Source: an uncultured Oscillospiraceae bacterium (GTDB lineage Bacteria; Bacillota; Clostridia; Oscillospirales; Oscillospiraceae). Taken from it: a stretch of DNA of 6,866 nt. Positions 1 to 5,826 of the stretch are shown piece by piece (position 1 is the first letter of the stretch; every line of letters starts with the position of its first letter). The DNA lies in contig CAAERF010000050.1 in the NCBI GenBank assembly GCA_900758315.1, positions 1 through 6,866 of the forward strand. The letters run 5' to 3'. Made by a program: the position numbers and the translations under genes. Below the pieces are notes generated by a model that saw only the letters and a list, made by a program, of their open reading frames with translations, made no database searches and was not told the DNA's origin.

Positions 1-933
1 ATGGATATGAATTGGCAGGCCATGCTGCATGAAGCAGCAAATGCCAGCTTTGAAAAGGATATAGAAGCTCGTTCTGCCGCAGACAATGATGCCTACCCCT
101 GTGTAGATTTGCCGAATGCAAAGATCCGAGAATTGAGTGAAAAGATTCTGCACCTGCCGCATCAGGGGATTGCTCTGCTATTTAGTAGATATTGCTTCCG
201 GCTTTCTCCCCAAGAAACGGAAAAGTTCTTTCAAATAAAAAATGCAAAGGGACGATTCCACTTTTACCGCGAACTGCTTTCTTCAAGCATGGGGCTTAAT
301 TCAAAGCAAGTTATTTCGGATGCTTCGCTCAATCACGCCTGTAAAATTGCCATGAAAGACTATTTGCGCACAGAGCTAAAAGAAGATTCTGCTGCAAGTA
401 GTGCGGGAAAGAGCCAAACGCATATTGTGTTCAGACGGTTCGGCAAAGCTGTTGCAGTCGCAGCAATTACCATAACCCTGTTGTTCTCAACGGCTATGGT
501 GGCTAATGCACAGTTCCGTGAAAAGGTAATCACATGGGTAGTCGAGACATTTGAAAAGTACAGTATCTTTGAACTGAAAAGCGACGGTGAAAACACGCAG
601 CCTGATTTGCAGAGCTATAAGCCTACCTATCTTCCCGACGGGGCGGAATTGCAGAATACGGTTGAATTGCCGGAATTTTATGGGTATGAGTATGCAATCG
701 ACGATACAGCTTACTTTAGCATTTGGCTCAGTCAATCTGACATACGAATTTATATTGACGCCGAAAATGCAGACGTAGAACCGTTTGATAAGGACGGAAT
801 AACAGGCTATTTCTTCAAAAAAGTGGATTTGAATTATGTGTGCTTTGAACGTGATGGTTGTTCTTTTTCGGTCTATGGATTGCTTGACACGGACGAGCTG
901 ATAAAAATTGCCGCAGGTATCACAAAAGAATAA
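1..933 (+). CDS. DUF4367-type anti-sigma-like membrane protein
   Basis: This 310-residue protein has three parts: a cytoplasmic-looking N-terminal region (about 1-147), one membrane span (about 148-170, rich in A/V/I/T/L), and an outer C-terminal domain (about 205-305) opening with the Y-x-P-T-Y-L-P-D-G pattern typical of DUF4367. In clostridia DUF4367 proteins usually sit next to an ECF-like sigma-70 gene and are thought to act as anti-sigma or signal-sensing partners; that role is inferred here because the upstream gene lies outside the window. Residues about 52-93 (LPHQG...RY...LSPQET...) follow the spacing of a sigma-70 region 4 helix-turn-helix, which is odd for an anti-sigma protein. 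The ATG is the first base of the window, so the ribosome binding site cannot be checked and the true start could lie further upstream; ATG at codon 3 is an alternative. The secreted-protein gene follows 79 bases later on the same strand. Confidence 0.8.
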   Translation: MDMNWQAMLHEAANASFEKDIEARSAADNDAYPCVDLPNAKIRELSEKILHLPHQGIALLFSRYCFRLSPQETEKFFQIKNAKGRFHFYRELLSSSMGLNSKQVISDASLNHACKIAMKDYLRTELKEDSAASSAGKSQTHIVFRRFGKAVAVAAITITLLFSTAMVANAQFREKVITWVVETFEKYSIFELKSDGENTQPDLQSYKPTYLPDGAELQNTVELPEFYGYEYAIDDTAYFSIWLSQSDIRIYIDAENADVEPFDKDGITGYFFKKVDLNYVCFERDGCSFSVYGLLDTDELIKIAAGITKE

Positions 934-955
934 TTCAAAATATGTGTCCCTTTTT

Positions 956-1004
956 TCCTCCTTGCGCGTTATATGGGTGATCTCCCAATATTGCACAAGG
1001 AGGA
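956..1004 (+). promoter_or_regulatory. Leader hairpin that can mask the Shine-Dalgarno
   Basis: CCTCCTTG at 957-964 is the exact reverse complement of CAAGGAGG at 996-1003, which contains the AGGAGG ribosome binding site of the gene starting at 1013. T956/A1004 adds an outer pair; after a C965/A995 mismatch, G966-C994 and C967-G993 continue the stem. Inside the loop, ATATGGG (971-977) can pair with CCCAATAT (984-991) with one bulged A. The messenger could therefore fold so that the ribosome binding site is buried, suggesting translational control of the secreted protein. The pairing is seen in the sequence; the regulatory role is inference. No T-run follows the stem, so it is not a normal plus-strand terminator. 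Confidence 0.5.
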
Positions 1005-1012
1005 TTTTATTT

Positions 1013-1447
1013 ATGAAGAAAAAAGATATTGTTACATTGGCATTAACCGCCGCTATTTTAATGACTGCTCATGCAGTACCCGTAGCAGCAGCGGAAAGTG
1101 CTGCACCTAATGCCACGTCACCAACAATGCCAGCACAAGCTATTACTCTCCGATGGGAAAGTACAAATATGGTTGTTCCAGCTATTTCGATTTCTGGTAA
1201 ACAGATTTCTGTGTCAGCAGTAATTGCGCCTAAAAAACAAACAACCAAATCCAAGGGAACGCTTTATCTTGAAAAGAAAAGCGGAAACAGTTGGTCACCC
1301 GTTACTTCTTGGCCGATTGATGGAACTGGAACCGTCAGTCTTACCAAAACCTACACCGGCACAACGGGCGTTACCTACCGTACCAGAGTAGTTGTTACAA
1401 CAGGTGCAGACGAGATCGACGCAACTTCTACCGAGCGTACAGTCTAA
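1013..1447 (+). CDS. Small secreted beta-sandwich-like protein, unknown function
   Basis: This is a 144-residue protein with a clear Sec signal peptide: MKKKD, then a hydrophobic stretch (about 6-22) and an A-x-A-type cleavage region near VAAAES (about 23-28). The mature part is rich in T, S and V with alternating hydrophobic residues and the segment LYLEKKSGNSWSPVTSW (about 83-99), and resembles small clostridial secreted beta-strand proteins such as those grouped as DUF6147; that family assignment is from memory and tentative. There is no LPxTG, catalytic motif or cysteine pair. The start at 1013 was chosen over an upstream ATG in the same frame (908) because it has AGGAGG at 998-1003 with ideal spacing and begins a proper signal peptide. 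It lies 79 bases after the DUF4367 gene and is closed by a strong terminator, so it may be a target or partner of that sensor. Confidence 0.75.
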   Translation: MKKKDIVTLALTAAILMTAHAVPVAAAESAAPNATSPTMPAQAITLRWESTNMVVPAISISGKQISVSAVIAPKKQTTKSKGTLYLEKKSGNSWSPVTSWPIDGTGTVSLTKTYTGTTGVTYRTRVVVTTGADEIDATSTERTV

Positions 1448-1497
1448 AAAATGCGGGACACAAAGTTATTACTACTAACTATGTGTCCCGCATTTTT
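1447..1497. terminator. Strong bidirectional intrinsic terminator
   Basis: A perfect 16-base inverted repeat joins 1447-1462 (AAAAATGCGGGACACA) to 1482-1497. After an A/A mismatch the stem continues with AGTT (1464-1467) pairing AACT (1477-1480). The stem starts with an A-run and ends with a T-run, so it should stop transcription from both directions: the secreted-protein gene on the plus strand, whose TAA it overlaps, and the abiE operon on the minus strand, whose last gene ends at 1625. Confidence 0.9.
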
Positions 1498-1624
1498 GAT
1501 GTCACGGTTTTCACTTGAATTTTTAATATGGCAAGGAAAATATACGTCCCTTGCGTTTCTCGCGCTGCAAAGCCGCTCTCAGCAAGGCATACAGGCGCTT
1601 TAAGCCGTGACCTTGCACTTACTT
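1498..1624. other. Spacer between convergent units, no convincing gene
   Basis: No start codon with a ribosome binding site and no known RNA was recognised here. Two weak symmetries are visible: GTCACGG (1501-1507) against CCGTGAC (1605-1611), and GCAAGG (1531-1536) against CCTTGC (1549-1554). On the minus strand one frame stays open from just after the end of the 130-residue gene to a TAG inside the terminator (about 49 codons) without an ATG. This may be a degenerate gene end or an old junction between the GC-richer mobilisation block and its AT-richer left flank. Confidence 0.4.
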
Positions 1625-2017
1625 TCAGTTATCCCGTGCGCGTAGGTGCAGCGCACCGACCACGAGGAACACCAGACCGAAAATCACCCAGCCCCAGATG
1701 GGATCATGCTCCGAAATGAAGTAGGCCAGCAGCCCGAACACCGCTGCATAGATCAGCGTGAGCAGCCCGCCGACGAGCCAAAAGCCGATGCTGGTATTTT
1801 GCAGCCACAACAGCAGCAGAAATGTTGCAATGCCGATCACAAGGCACAGCGCCGGATGAATTGCGGTAAACTGATTGTAGCATACTCCGGCGGCGATGCC
1901 GAGAGCGATACTGTCAAAGAGAATGATATGCCCGAAGAATAGTCCGATCACCGAGCAGACAAGCCCAATGAAAAGCCCAATCGCCATAATCGCGCCCTGC
2001 GCTGCCAGCCAACCCAT
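1625..2017 (-). CDS. Multi-pass membrane protein, third gene of the abiE operon
   Basis: This 130-residue, very hydrophobic protein has four or five predicted membrane spans (about 8-29, 30-48, 54-73, 77-100, 107-124), short loops and a basic C-terminal tail (LHLRARDN). No catalytic or transport motif was recognised and no family is assigned. The start is supported by AGGAGG (2025-2030 on the complement) seven bases before the ATG. It begins only 18 bases after the abiEii stop on the same strand, with no terminator or promoter between, so it should be translated from the abiE transcript. AbiE systems are normally two genes; a co-transcribed membrane protein could be an accessory effector, a membrane anchor, or an unrelated passenger. 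Its job cannot be decided from sequence alone. Confidence 0.75.
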   Translation of the reverse strand: MGWLAAQGAIMAIGLFIGLVCSVIGLFFGHIILFDSIALGIAAGVCYNQFTAIHPALCLVIGIATFLLLLWLQNTSIGFWLVGGLLTLIYAAVFGLLAYFISEHDPIWGWVIFGLVFLVVGALHLRARDN

Positions 2018-2035
2018 GAAGAAACCTCCTTTCGT

Positions 2036-2881
2036 TTACACCGTGATTGCGTCCATAATCGTCTGAATGGTATTACAAGTATCATCAAAGGAAATGTCCT
2101 TTGCGTACTCATACTCGCGGCTGTATTTATCCCACAGCTTGCGGAGCGTATCGCTTTCGCGGATCTCTTTCATAATCTCCGGGTAGTCTGTCAGGATCGT
2201 GCCGCTGCCGCGTTTCTGCGTCGTTCGTTCCAGCGCCCGGCGCAGCGTCGCTTTGTCACATTCCGCGCCGCGCAGCGCGTACAGGATATGTACGTCGTAA
2301 TAATCTCTCGGACGGGTATTCGCAATGTTGCGGGACAGCACGGTTTCCAGCTTTTCCGCCAGCACCGTTTCAAGGTTATAGGCAAGAATACTGATTGTGC
2401 GGTCATCGAACAGCAGGGAGAATGTGTATTCCACCTCACGGGGCGTTATCATGTCGCCCGTGGTGACATCCACCGTCAGCGGTACGCTGATCGGCGGATA
2501 GTTCGCTTTCAGCGCGACCCGGATGCCGGGGTAATCGTCGGTTTCCCGAATGTCAGAGATACCGACAACCTCAAGCTGTACGTCGTCGGCAATCTGGATA
2601 GCGCAAATCTCTGTAAAGATTTTGCGGATTGCTTCATGCGTCAGGGTGAAGCCCTTGATTGTCGTGTCCAGATCCATTGTTGCCCGCGTGTCCAGTCCCA
2701 CAATGGCGGAAATCAGGAATCCGCCCTTGAGAATGAAATTGTTTTTATAGGGCGAGAGCGAGATCCGTTCCAGCAGCCGTTCAAGCATATAGTTCTGCAT
2801 GACGAGCTGCGCCGAGATATGCTTCTCTGCCGCTTTGTTCTTGATAAAGGCTTTTAGTTGCATCGGATTTTTTGTAATCAT
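2036..2881 (-). CDS. abiEii: AbiEii/AbiGii-family nucleotidyltransferase toxin
   Basis: This 281-residue protein is the toxin of a type IV toxin-antitoxin and abortive-infection system, with a DNA polymerase beta-like nucleotidyltransferase fold (PF08843). Visible motifs are KGGFLIS (52-58) followed by the metal-binding pair D70-L-D72 (MDLDTT), a third acidic site near VDVTTGD (137-143), AEKLETVLSR (175-184) and RPRDYYD (190-196). This matches the family's four-motif layout and usual length, so it appears intact. Homologues bind nucleotides and are growth-arresting; mycobacterial MenT relatives add nucleotides to tRNA 3' ends. That substrate is not proven here. The ATG overlaps the abiEi stop as ATGA and has GGAGG (2889-2893) seven bases upstream, giving translational coupling in which antitoxin is made first. 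Confidence 0.95.
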   Translation of the reverse strand: MITKNPMQLKAFIKNKAAEKHISAQLVMQNYMLERLLERISLSPYKNNFILKGGFLISAIVGLDTRATMDLDTTIKGFTLTHEAIRKIFTEICAIQIADDVQLEVVGISDIRETDDYPGIRVALKANYPPISVPLTVDVTTGDMITPREVEYTFSLLFDDRTISILAYNLETVLAEKLETVLSRNIANTRPRDYYDVHILYALRGAECDKATLRRALERTTQKRGSGTILTDYPEIMKEIRESDTLRKLWDKYSREYEYAKDISFDDTCNTIQTIMDAITV

Positions 2882-3471
2882 AGCAAAACCTCCATGTATC
2901 GCAGCACCTTGGGCTTCACGCGAAGCTGGTCTGCGTACTGCATCAGTTTGTGAATATTCTTATCTTTGGACGCCGCATAGCGTTTCATAGCTTCTCCAAC
3001 GATCTGAACGTCGCTGCCGCTGCCGCGCAGGATGTCACACAGCGTCCGTTCCAAATCGTAAACACGAATTGGATTGCCGGAGGGGGATTCGATTTCAATT
3101 CTGCCGAACTCATAGTTCTCCGGCACAACGCGCTTGATGATTAAGTTCTCCTGCTTTAAGGACGGGGCATTGTAGCCCTTGGGAAAGGTCATCGTATATT
3201 TCGCCGGGGTACGGTCTGAATAGCCCAACAGATACAGAGCGGTATCGTGCGAGTAAATCCCGCGCCCATACTTGCGCTGCAAGAGGTAGAAATCGTCCTC
3301 CCATGCGCTGCTCCGCACATACAGGCCGCGCCCGAAGCGGTACATCTCGCCGCTTTTGACAAACTCCTGTAAAACGCTGCGGTGCAGTCCGGCTTCCGTC
3401 ACCTGCGCTGCGGTGATCGTGCCGTCCTCCGACGCTTCCAGCAGTTCTTCGATTTTCTCCTTGGCGTTCAT
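2878..3471 (-). CDS. abiEi: AbiEi antitoxin and autorepressor
   Basis: This 197-residue protein is the partner antitoxin of AbiEii. The N-terminal part (about 1-55) is a winged-helix DNA-binding domain ending in the family signature YRFGRGLYV (44-52). The C-terminal part carries YSHDTALYLLGYSDRTPAKY (73-92) and VYDLERTLCDILR (137-149), both typical of the AbiEi antitoxin domain. In characterised systems AbiEi counteracts the toxin without forming a stable complex and represses its own promoter at inverted repeats; matching repeats lie just upstream here. The start at 3471 was chosen because GAGG (3480-3483) sits eight bases upstream. The frame is open to 3663, but the promoter lies within that extension, so a longer protein is unlikely. 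Confidence 0.95.
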   Translation of the reverse strand: MNAKEKIEELLEASEDGTITAAQVTEAGLHRSVLQEFVKSGEMYRFGRGLYVRSSAWEDDFYLLQRKYGRGIYSHDTALYLLGYSDRTPAKYTMTFPKGYNAPSLKQENLIIKRVVPENYEFGRIEIESPSGNPIRVYDLERTLCDILRGSGSDVQIVGEAMKRYAASKDKNIHKLMQYADQLRVKPKVLRYMEVLL

Positions 3472-3487
3472 GCTTCTCACCTCGCTT

Positions 3488-3532
3488 TGACAATCACACA
3501 TTATATTATAGAGAAATAATGTGCGGTTGTCA
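3488..3532. promoter_or_regulatory. Proximal AbiEi operator palindrome
   Basis: The 17-base arms 3488-3504 (TGACAATCACACATTAT) and 3516-3532 match in 15 of 17 positions as an inverted repeat around an 11-base centre. Core half-sites are CACACATTA (3495-3503) and TAATGTGCG (3517-3525), 13 bases apart. The palindrome covers the promoter of abiEi. Negative autoregulation by AbiEi at paired inverted repeats is established in other AbiE systems; binding here is inferred. Confidence 0.75.
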
Positions 3533-3533
3533 A
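3505..3533 (-). promoter_or_regulatory. Consensus sigma-A promoter of the abiE operon
   Basis: Read on the minus strand, TTGACA (3533-3528), exactly 17 bases (3527-3511) and TATAAT (3510-3505) form a perfect consensus promoter. Transcription should begin near 3498, giving a leader of about 27 bases before abiEi. The -35 box lies in one arm of the proximal palindrome and the -10 box at its centre, so a bound repressor would block polymerase directly. A promoter this strong makes sense only if tightly repressed. Confidence 0.9.
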
Positions 3534-3542
3534 CTGCGAAAC

Positions 3543-3585
3543 GACGAACACACATTAAATTACTTGAAAATAATGTGTGAATGTC
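3543..3585. promoter_or_regulatory. Distal AbiEi operator palindrome
   Basis: The arms 3543-3557 and 3571-3585 match in 12 of 15 positions. The core half-sites CACACATTA (3549-3557) and TAATGTGTG (3571-3579) are perfect complements and are 13 bases apart, the same spacing as in the proximal copy. The two palindrome centres (3510 and 3564) are 54 bases apart, close to five helical turns, which would favour cooperative binding on one DNA face. The right arm ends eight bases before the relaxase stop codon, so the operator fills almost the whole gap between the genes. Confidence 0.7.
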
Positions 3586-3592
3586 AGAGAAG

Positions 3593-4927
3593 CTACAATG
3601 CTTTGTCCTGTTCCTGCCCACGATTGGGGGACAGGATGCTGTCGATGTTCTGCTTGACGGCATCGTATTCCCGCATACGCTTTTTCAGGCTTCCGTACTC
3701 AGCGTACAACCGATCCTTTTCTTTGGACAGTCTGGAATATTCCTCGCGCAGCTTGGCAAGGTCGGGGAGCTTGTCACCGATGCCCGCTGCTTTCAGCGCC
3801 CGCGCCGACGCTTCAAAGAGAATGATTTCGCGCCCACGTCCGCGTAGATACTTTTCCTTGTCACGTGATTTTTTGTATTCGCTATACAGCGGCTTTAGCT
3901 CTTTGTAGGTGGCGGTATGCTTTATCAGCAACGCCAGATCAGACAGGCAGCGTTCTGATGCTTTCAGCGCAGCGGCCGTTTGCTCGTTGCTGTCCTGAAG
4001 CTCCGTGATCTTCTGCTCCAAATCGGTATAGCGGGAAATGCCCTGCTGGTCGAGAAATACCATTGTGCGGGCAGCGCGTTTCAGGTTTTCAACTTTCGCC
4101 CAGCGTTCATAGCCTGCGGATTGCTGCGCCTTGATGCAGTTTTCAATGTCAATCAGCAGCGACACGTCGCTGCGTTCCGGCTTTGGCGTTTTCAGAATGA
4201 CTTTGCCCTTGATGCGTTCGGCTATGGCTTCCTCGGTGTAGGTTTCACCCAACGTCTTTGCACGGGTGAATCGCTCCTGACCGGGAGCGCGGAATGAGAT
4301 ATACTTTCCACGCTTGATTTCATACCCCTCGGCTTCCAGCCGACGCAGGAGGTCGTCAAGGTCTTTGGAAATGGGGATGAGCCTGTCGATGGCGATTTTC
4401 AGCTTTTGCTTATAGCTTGTCCCTTTCCGCTGCGCGTCCCATTCAGCGTACTGCTTGCCGCGCTCCGCGCCGGGCGTGACAACGGACAGCCCGTTTTCCC
4501 GACACAACCTGTCGCTGACGCGGCGGATCTGCGCGTAGCGTTTGCGGTTGGAAACGTACTTCTTATGCTCTGCAAAATCCACAGCACAGAAAATGATGTG
4601 ATTATGGCAATGCTCCTTATTGATGTGGGTAGCAATGACATACTCATACTTGCCGCCGAGAATTTCATCGGCAAGCTGCCGTCCGATCTCGTGGGCTTGC
4701 GCATAGCTGACCTCACCCGGCTCAAAGGCCTGTATCAGATGGTGAGCGAGATTGTTGCCTTTCTGCATGGCAAGCAGCCGTGTTTTTTCAAACTCAAGGT
4801 CTGCGGTTTCCACGGCGCAGCCGAACGAGGACACCAGCAGCTTGTCGTCGGTCTTTGCAGGATCAACGATATAGTCAATAGCTTTTTTCAAGGTGCTTTT
4901 GATAGGATGGATCTTTGTAATTGCCAT
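3593..4927 (-). CDS. MOBP-type relaxase (MobA/VirD2 family, Tn1549-like)
   Basis: This 444-residue DNA relaxase should nick oriT and stay covalently bound to the transferred strand through a tyrosine. Motifs seen: Y19 in AIDYIVDPAKT (16-26) as the likely catalytic tyrosine; HHLIQAFEPGE (62-72); and the metal-binding cluster H101-I-N-K-E-H106-C-H108-N-H110 followed by IIF. Residues about 300-425 are rich in K, E, L and R and look like a long coiled coil, perhaps for contact with the coupling protein or MobC. Length and layout fit relaxases of clostridial Tn1549-like and mobilisable elements. Its start lies inside mobC (40-base overlap); a GGGGG-rich stretch about 13 bases upstream is a poor ribosome binding site, so translation is probably coupled to mobC. 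It appears complete. Confidence 0.93.
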   Translation of the reverse strand: MAITKIHPIKSTLKKAIDYIVDPAKTDDKLLVSSFGCAVETADLEFEKTRLLAMQKGNNLAHHLIQAFEPGEVSYAQAHEIGRQLADEILGGKYEYVIATHINKEHCHNHIIFCAVDFAEHKKYVSNRKRYAQIRRVSDRLCRENGLSVVTPGAERGKQYAEWDAQRKGTSYKQKLKIAIDRLIPISKDLDDLLRRLEAEGYEIKRGKYISFRAPGQERFTRAKTLGETYTEEAIAERIKGKVILKTPKPERSDVSLLIDIENCIKAQQSAGYERWAKVENLKRAARTMVFLDQQGISRYTDLEQKITELQDSNEQTAAALKASERCLSDLALLIKHTATYKELKPLYSEYKKSRDKEKYLRGRGREIILFEASARALKAAGIGDKLPDLAKLREEYSRLSKEKDRLYAEYGSLKKRMREYDAVKQNIDSILSPNRGQEQDKAL

Positions 4928-5217
4928 ATCTCTGCCATCGCCCCCTTGATGTCCTCAATGTCCTGCGCATAGAGCGTTCCCGTAGCGTTCACGCGCTTTG
5001 CAATCTGATTGATGTTTATGCCGATTTTTTGCAGCTCGGCGGTCATTGCTTTCACATCGCTGTAATCCAGCCGGATCACATAGCCGTCTATGAGCATTTT
5101 CCGCGCATAAACGGAAAAACAGCCCGTTCCCATCTGCTGCATTTTACGCTCGATCATTGCCCGTTCCTCGGCAGTCACAGGAACGCGCAGCACGATATTC
5201 CGCGTTCGGTTTGCCAT
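4888..5217 (-). CDS. mobC: MobC relaxosome accessory protein
   Basis: This 109-residue protein has the MobC layout: an N-terminal ribbon-helix-helix region (about 1-50, NIVLRVPVTAEERAMIERKM then FSVYARKML) and the family hallmark IGININQIAKRVNATG (65-80). MobC proteins bind oriT, help melt the nic region and recruit the relaxase. AAAGGACGG (5225-5233 on the complement) supplies a ribosome binding site. The gene directly follows the candidate oriT and overlaps the relaxase start by 40 bases, forming a compact mobilisation operon that reads away from oriT. Confidence 0.92.
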   Translation of the reverse strand: MANRTRNIVLRVPVTAEERAMIERKMQQMGTGCFSVYARKMLIDGYVIRLDYSDVKAMTAELQKIGININQIAKRVNATGTLYAQDIEDIKGAMAEIWQLQRSILSKAP

Positions 5218-5250
5218 TTGTTCACCGTCCTTTCCGCTCCGAATAAGGGT

Positions 5251-5265
5251 TTGGGATTATCCCAA
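5251..5265. repeat. Perfect palindrome before mobC
   Basis: TTGGGA (5251-5256) and TCCCAA (5260-5265) form a perfect inverted repeat around TTA, 34 bases upstream of the mobC start. On the minus strand it contains GATAAT, which could serve as a -10 box, although no good -35 box was found. It is a plausible operator for control of mobC and the relaxase, by MobC itself or the neighbouring XRE protein. Confidence 0.5.
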
Positions 5266-5330
5266 CAAGCAAAGCACAGACAGGTGCTTTTTCGGGAGTG
5301 TGGCTACACTCCCTATGCTTGCTACGGTAT
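5266..5330. other. Candidate origin of transfer (oriT)
   Basis: The segment between mobC and the XRE gene is dense in inverted repeats. AAAGCAC (5271-5277) pairs GTGCTTT (5284-5290), and GGGAGTGT (5294-5301) pairs ACACTCCC (5306-5313) around a GGCT loop. The hairpin is followed directly by CCTATGCTTGC (5312-5322). Hairpin plus CCTAT-x-CT-(T)-GC resembles the RP4-type nic region of MOBP systems (CCTATCCTG/C), which predicts cleavage after G5321 on the plus strand. TGCTTG (5316-5321) also has an inverted copy CAAGCA (5266-5271). Placement directly upstream of mobC and a MOBP relaxase supports the call. The exact nick is inference. Confidence 0.65.
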
Positions 5331-5389
5331 CTCCCTCACTACTATAACGGCGGCACAGCCGCATTTTGGCAAACCACAGGGCAAATTTT

Positions 5390-5429
5390 TTCAAAAGAAA
5401 AACGCCATGAACTTCCTGTTCATAGCGTT
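5390..5429 (-). terminator. Intrinsic terminator after the XRE gene
   Basis: Arms 5401-5412 (AACGCCATGAAC) and 5418-5429 match in 11 of 12 positions around a five-base loop. Read on the minus strand the stem is followed by TTTCTTTTG. It lies 14 bases after the XRE stop codon and separates that gene from oriT and mobC, so the mobilisation genes need their own promoter or rely on read-through. Confidence 0.8.
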
Positions 5430-5442
5430 CATCACACCGTAT

Positions 5443-5826
5443 TCAATTTTCTCCCTCGCTGTCCGCTCTCGCATCCAATATTGCCTGTGCCGTCGCTGTA
5501 AGGATTTTGATTTCTGCATCCGTCAGCTCGTCCAACAGTATTTCAAACTGCCGCCGCTCCGTAGACTTATCTGCCGCTTCGTTGCCGTAAAGGATCTGAT
5601 CGACAGAGATATGATAGCGGGACACCAGCTCTAAAAATACTTGAAGGCTGGGCTGTTGACCTTTGTTTTCGATGTTGGCAAGATAGCGCGGCGAAAGGAA
5701 CATATCGCTTCCGGCTTTGTTGCGGGATTCGTTCTGCTTCTTCCTTCCAGCTTTGATCGCTGCACCATACGGCTTGAAGTCAATTTTCGCAACAGGTCGT
5801 TTTTCTTTCTTGACTCTCTTAGGCAT
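5443..5826 (-). CDS. XRE-family helix-turn-helix regulator
   Basis: This 127-residue protein has a basic N-terminal tail (MPKRVKKEKR) and a Cro/CI-type helix-turn-helix (about 20-80) with the family pattern SPRYLANIENKGQQPSLQVF (45-64) and ISVDQILY (73-80). Residues 94-120 form a helical C-terminal region (FEILLDELTDAEIKILTATA). Such proteins are common single-gene regulators in Tn1549-like clostridial elements. A ribosome binding site of the AGGGTG type lies about five bases before the ATG. It is divergent from the 59-residue helix-turn-helix gene and has its own terminator. Candidate targets are its own promoter (an inverted repeat at 5870-5888) and the mobilisation genes. Confidence 0.9.
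   Translation of the reverse strand: MPKRVKKEKRPVAKIDFKPYGAAIKAGRKKQNESRNKAGSDMFLSPRYLANIENKGQQPSLQVFLELVSRYHISVDQILYGNEAADKSTERRQFEILLDELTDAEIKILTATAQAILDARADSEGEN

Noticed and set aside
487..996. Minus-strand open frame of 169 codons opposite the DUF4367 gene
   Set aside because: Antisense to a recognised protein, with no ribosome binding site and no family resemblance.
908..1012. Longer start for the secreted protein
   Set aside because: The extension overlaps the end of the DUF4367 gene and would place the signal peptide internally; ATG 1013 has AGGAGG.
941..1489. Repeated TATGTGTCCC at 941-950 and 1480-1489
   Set aside because: A ten-base match without further similarity around it; the second copy is just one arm of the terminator, and the first has no pairing arm nearby.
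2288..2857. Plus-strand open frame of 189 codons opposite abiEii
   Set aside because: Antisense shadow of a well-supported nucleotidyltransferase gene in GC-rich DNA; no start signal.
3488..3585. CRISPR-like or transposon-end reading of the CACACATTA repeats
   Set aside because: Only four half-sites, arranged as two palindromes around a promoter; this fits an operator, and there are no spacers or transposase.
3472..3663. N-terminal extension of AbiEi by 64 residues
   Set aside because: It would span the consensus promoter and both operators and overlap the relaxase; the start at 3471 has a good ribosome binding site and gives the usual family length.
4921..5634. Plus-strand open frame of 237 codons
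   Set aside because: It runs antisense through mobC, the oriT hairpins and the XRE gene, has no ribosome binding site and resembles no known family; the minus-strand genes explain the region.
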